This document shows positions 63,851 through 64,000 of a stretch of 64,000 nt of DNA, piece after piece. Under the pieces are notes generated by a model that made no database searches, was not told where the DNA came from, and was given only the letters and a program-made list of their open reading frames with translations. Both the position numbers and the translations under genes were made by a program. The stretch covers positions 60,623,975 through 60,687,974 of the forward strand of contig CM070877.1 in assembly GCA_036365515.1 (NCBI GenBank). Reading direction: 5' to 3'. Position 1 is the stretch's first letter, and the number at the start of each line of letters is the position of its first letter. The stretch comes from Torymus aiolomorphi (Eukaryota > Arthropoda > Insecta > Hymenoptera > Torymidae).

Positions 63851-64000
63851 ATGCTGACGTCAGCACTACAGGTGGCGTCAGTCTCGCCGGACGTAAAAAG
63901 TGGGGGACAAAAGTGGTGGAGGGTGCGCTAACGACGTACGCTCTATGCCACCTCGCGTCACTTCGTTTTTTCTCTCGCACCCGGCAGCATACACGCACTT
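63851..64000. other. sequence after the capsid gene, to the window end
   Basis: GC-richer, with GACGTCAGC repeats in both orientations near 63856-63880. No gene and no visible terminal repeat. The element presumably continues. Confidence 0.4.

Larger units (their letters stand above)
49650..64000 (+). mobile_element. Polinton/Maverick (adintovirus-like) element, ends not visible
   Basis: The hallmark set is present in one block: protein-primed DNA polymerase B, FtsK/HerA-type packaging ATPase, retroviral-type integrase with chromodomain and double jelly-roll major capsid protein, plus small basic proteins. All are on the plus strand from 51.9 to 63.85 kb. Two minus-strand ORFs upstream probably belong to it. 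Terminal inverted repeats and the 6-bp duplication were not found. The right end, and probably the protease gene, lie beyond the window. Several genes are broken. The limits given are approximate. Confidence 0.88.

Overview
The window is a transposon graveyard from an animal genome, most likely an arthropod and probably an insect. The evidence is an AT-rich background, a THAP-domain P-type transposase, GIY-YIG Penelope-like retroelements and an insect-style Polinton/Maverick (adintovirus-like) element. I found no host protein gene, rRNA, tRNA or CRISPR array. The species cannot be narrowed further from sequence alone.

Layout. 1-7 kb: AT-rich DNA with diverged tandem repeats, a 1.3-kb TA-flanked element with a coding relic (2439-3750), two facing copies of an LTR-element leader (about 4076-5135), a long CT microsatellite and a Helitron-like end (about 6604). 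7.1-19.3 kb: a decayed P-element with a THAP domain, split at 9197 by an unnamed element ('element X', 9198-17273), which is itself split by a young Ty3/gypsy element (9568-16296, minus strand, TSD CCAT). 19.35-47.6 kb: Penelope-like elements, three head-to-tail on the minus strand (A, B, C) and one inverted (D). A second element X copy (22823-39875) splits this array. It holds a small TA-flanked element, a second young gypsy-like element (25738-35872) inside a TA microsatellite, and many TA-rich repeats. A 1397-bp solo LTR (42386-43782, TSD GTGT) sits in the same array. 47.6-64 kb: AT-rich spacer, hairpin and tandem repeats, then a Polinton whose ends are not visible. It carries two minus-strand accessory ORFs, a spliced acidic-protein gene, protein-primed DNA polymerase B, packaging ATPase, small basic proteins, a retroviral-type integrase with chromodomain, and a double jelly-roll major capsid protein.

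How the parts relate. Both gypsy elements have nearly identical LTRs and long open pol frames, so they are recent arrivals. The P-element and Penelope copies are older hosts for them. The Polinton is mixed: ATPase, integrase and two small proteins are open, polymerase and two other genes carry frame breaks, and the capsid gene is cut by a 144-bp MITE-like insert with a TAA duplication. No adenain-like protease is seen before the window ends.

The most interesting signals are: (1) element X, defined by identical unusual termini at two loci where the interrupted host element resumes on the other side; (2) four NRF1/EWG-type palindromes, three spaced exactly 100 nt apart, in the leader of the second gypsy element; (3) a textbook GGGAAAC slippery heptamer at its gag-pro overlap; (4) hammerhead-like remnants in every Penelope terminal repeat; (5) the MITE in the Polinton capsid gene.
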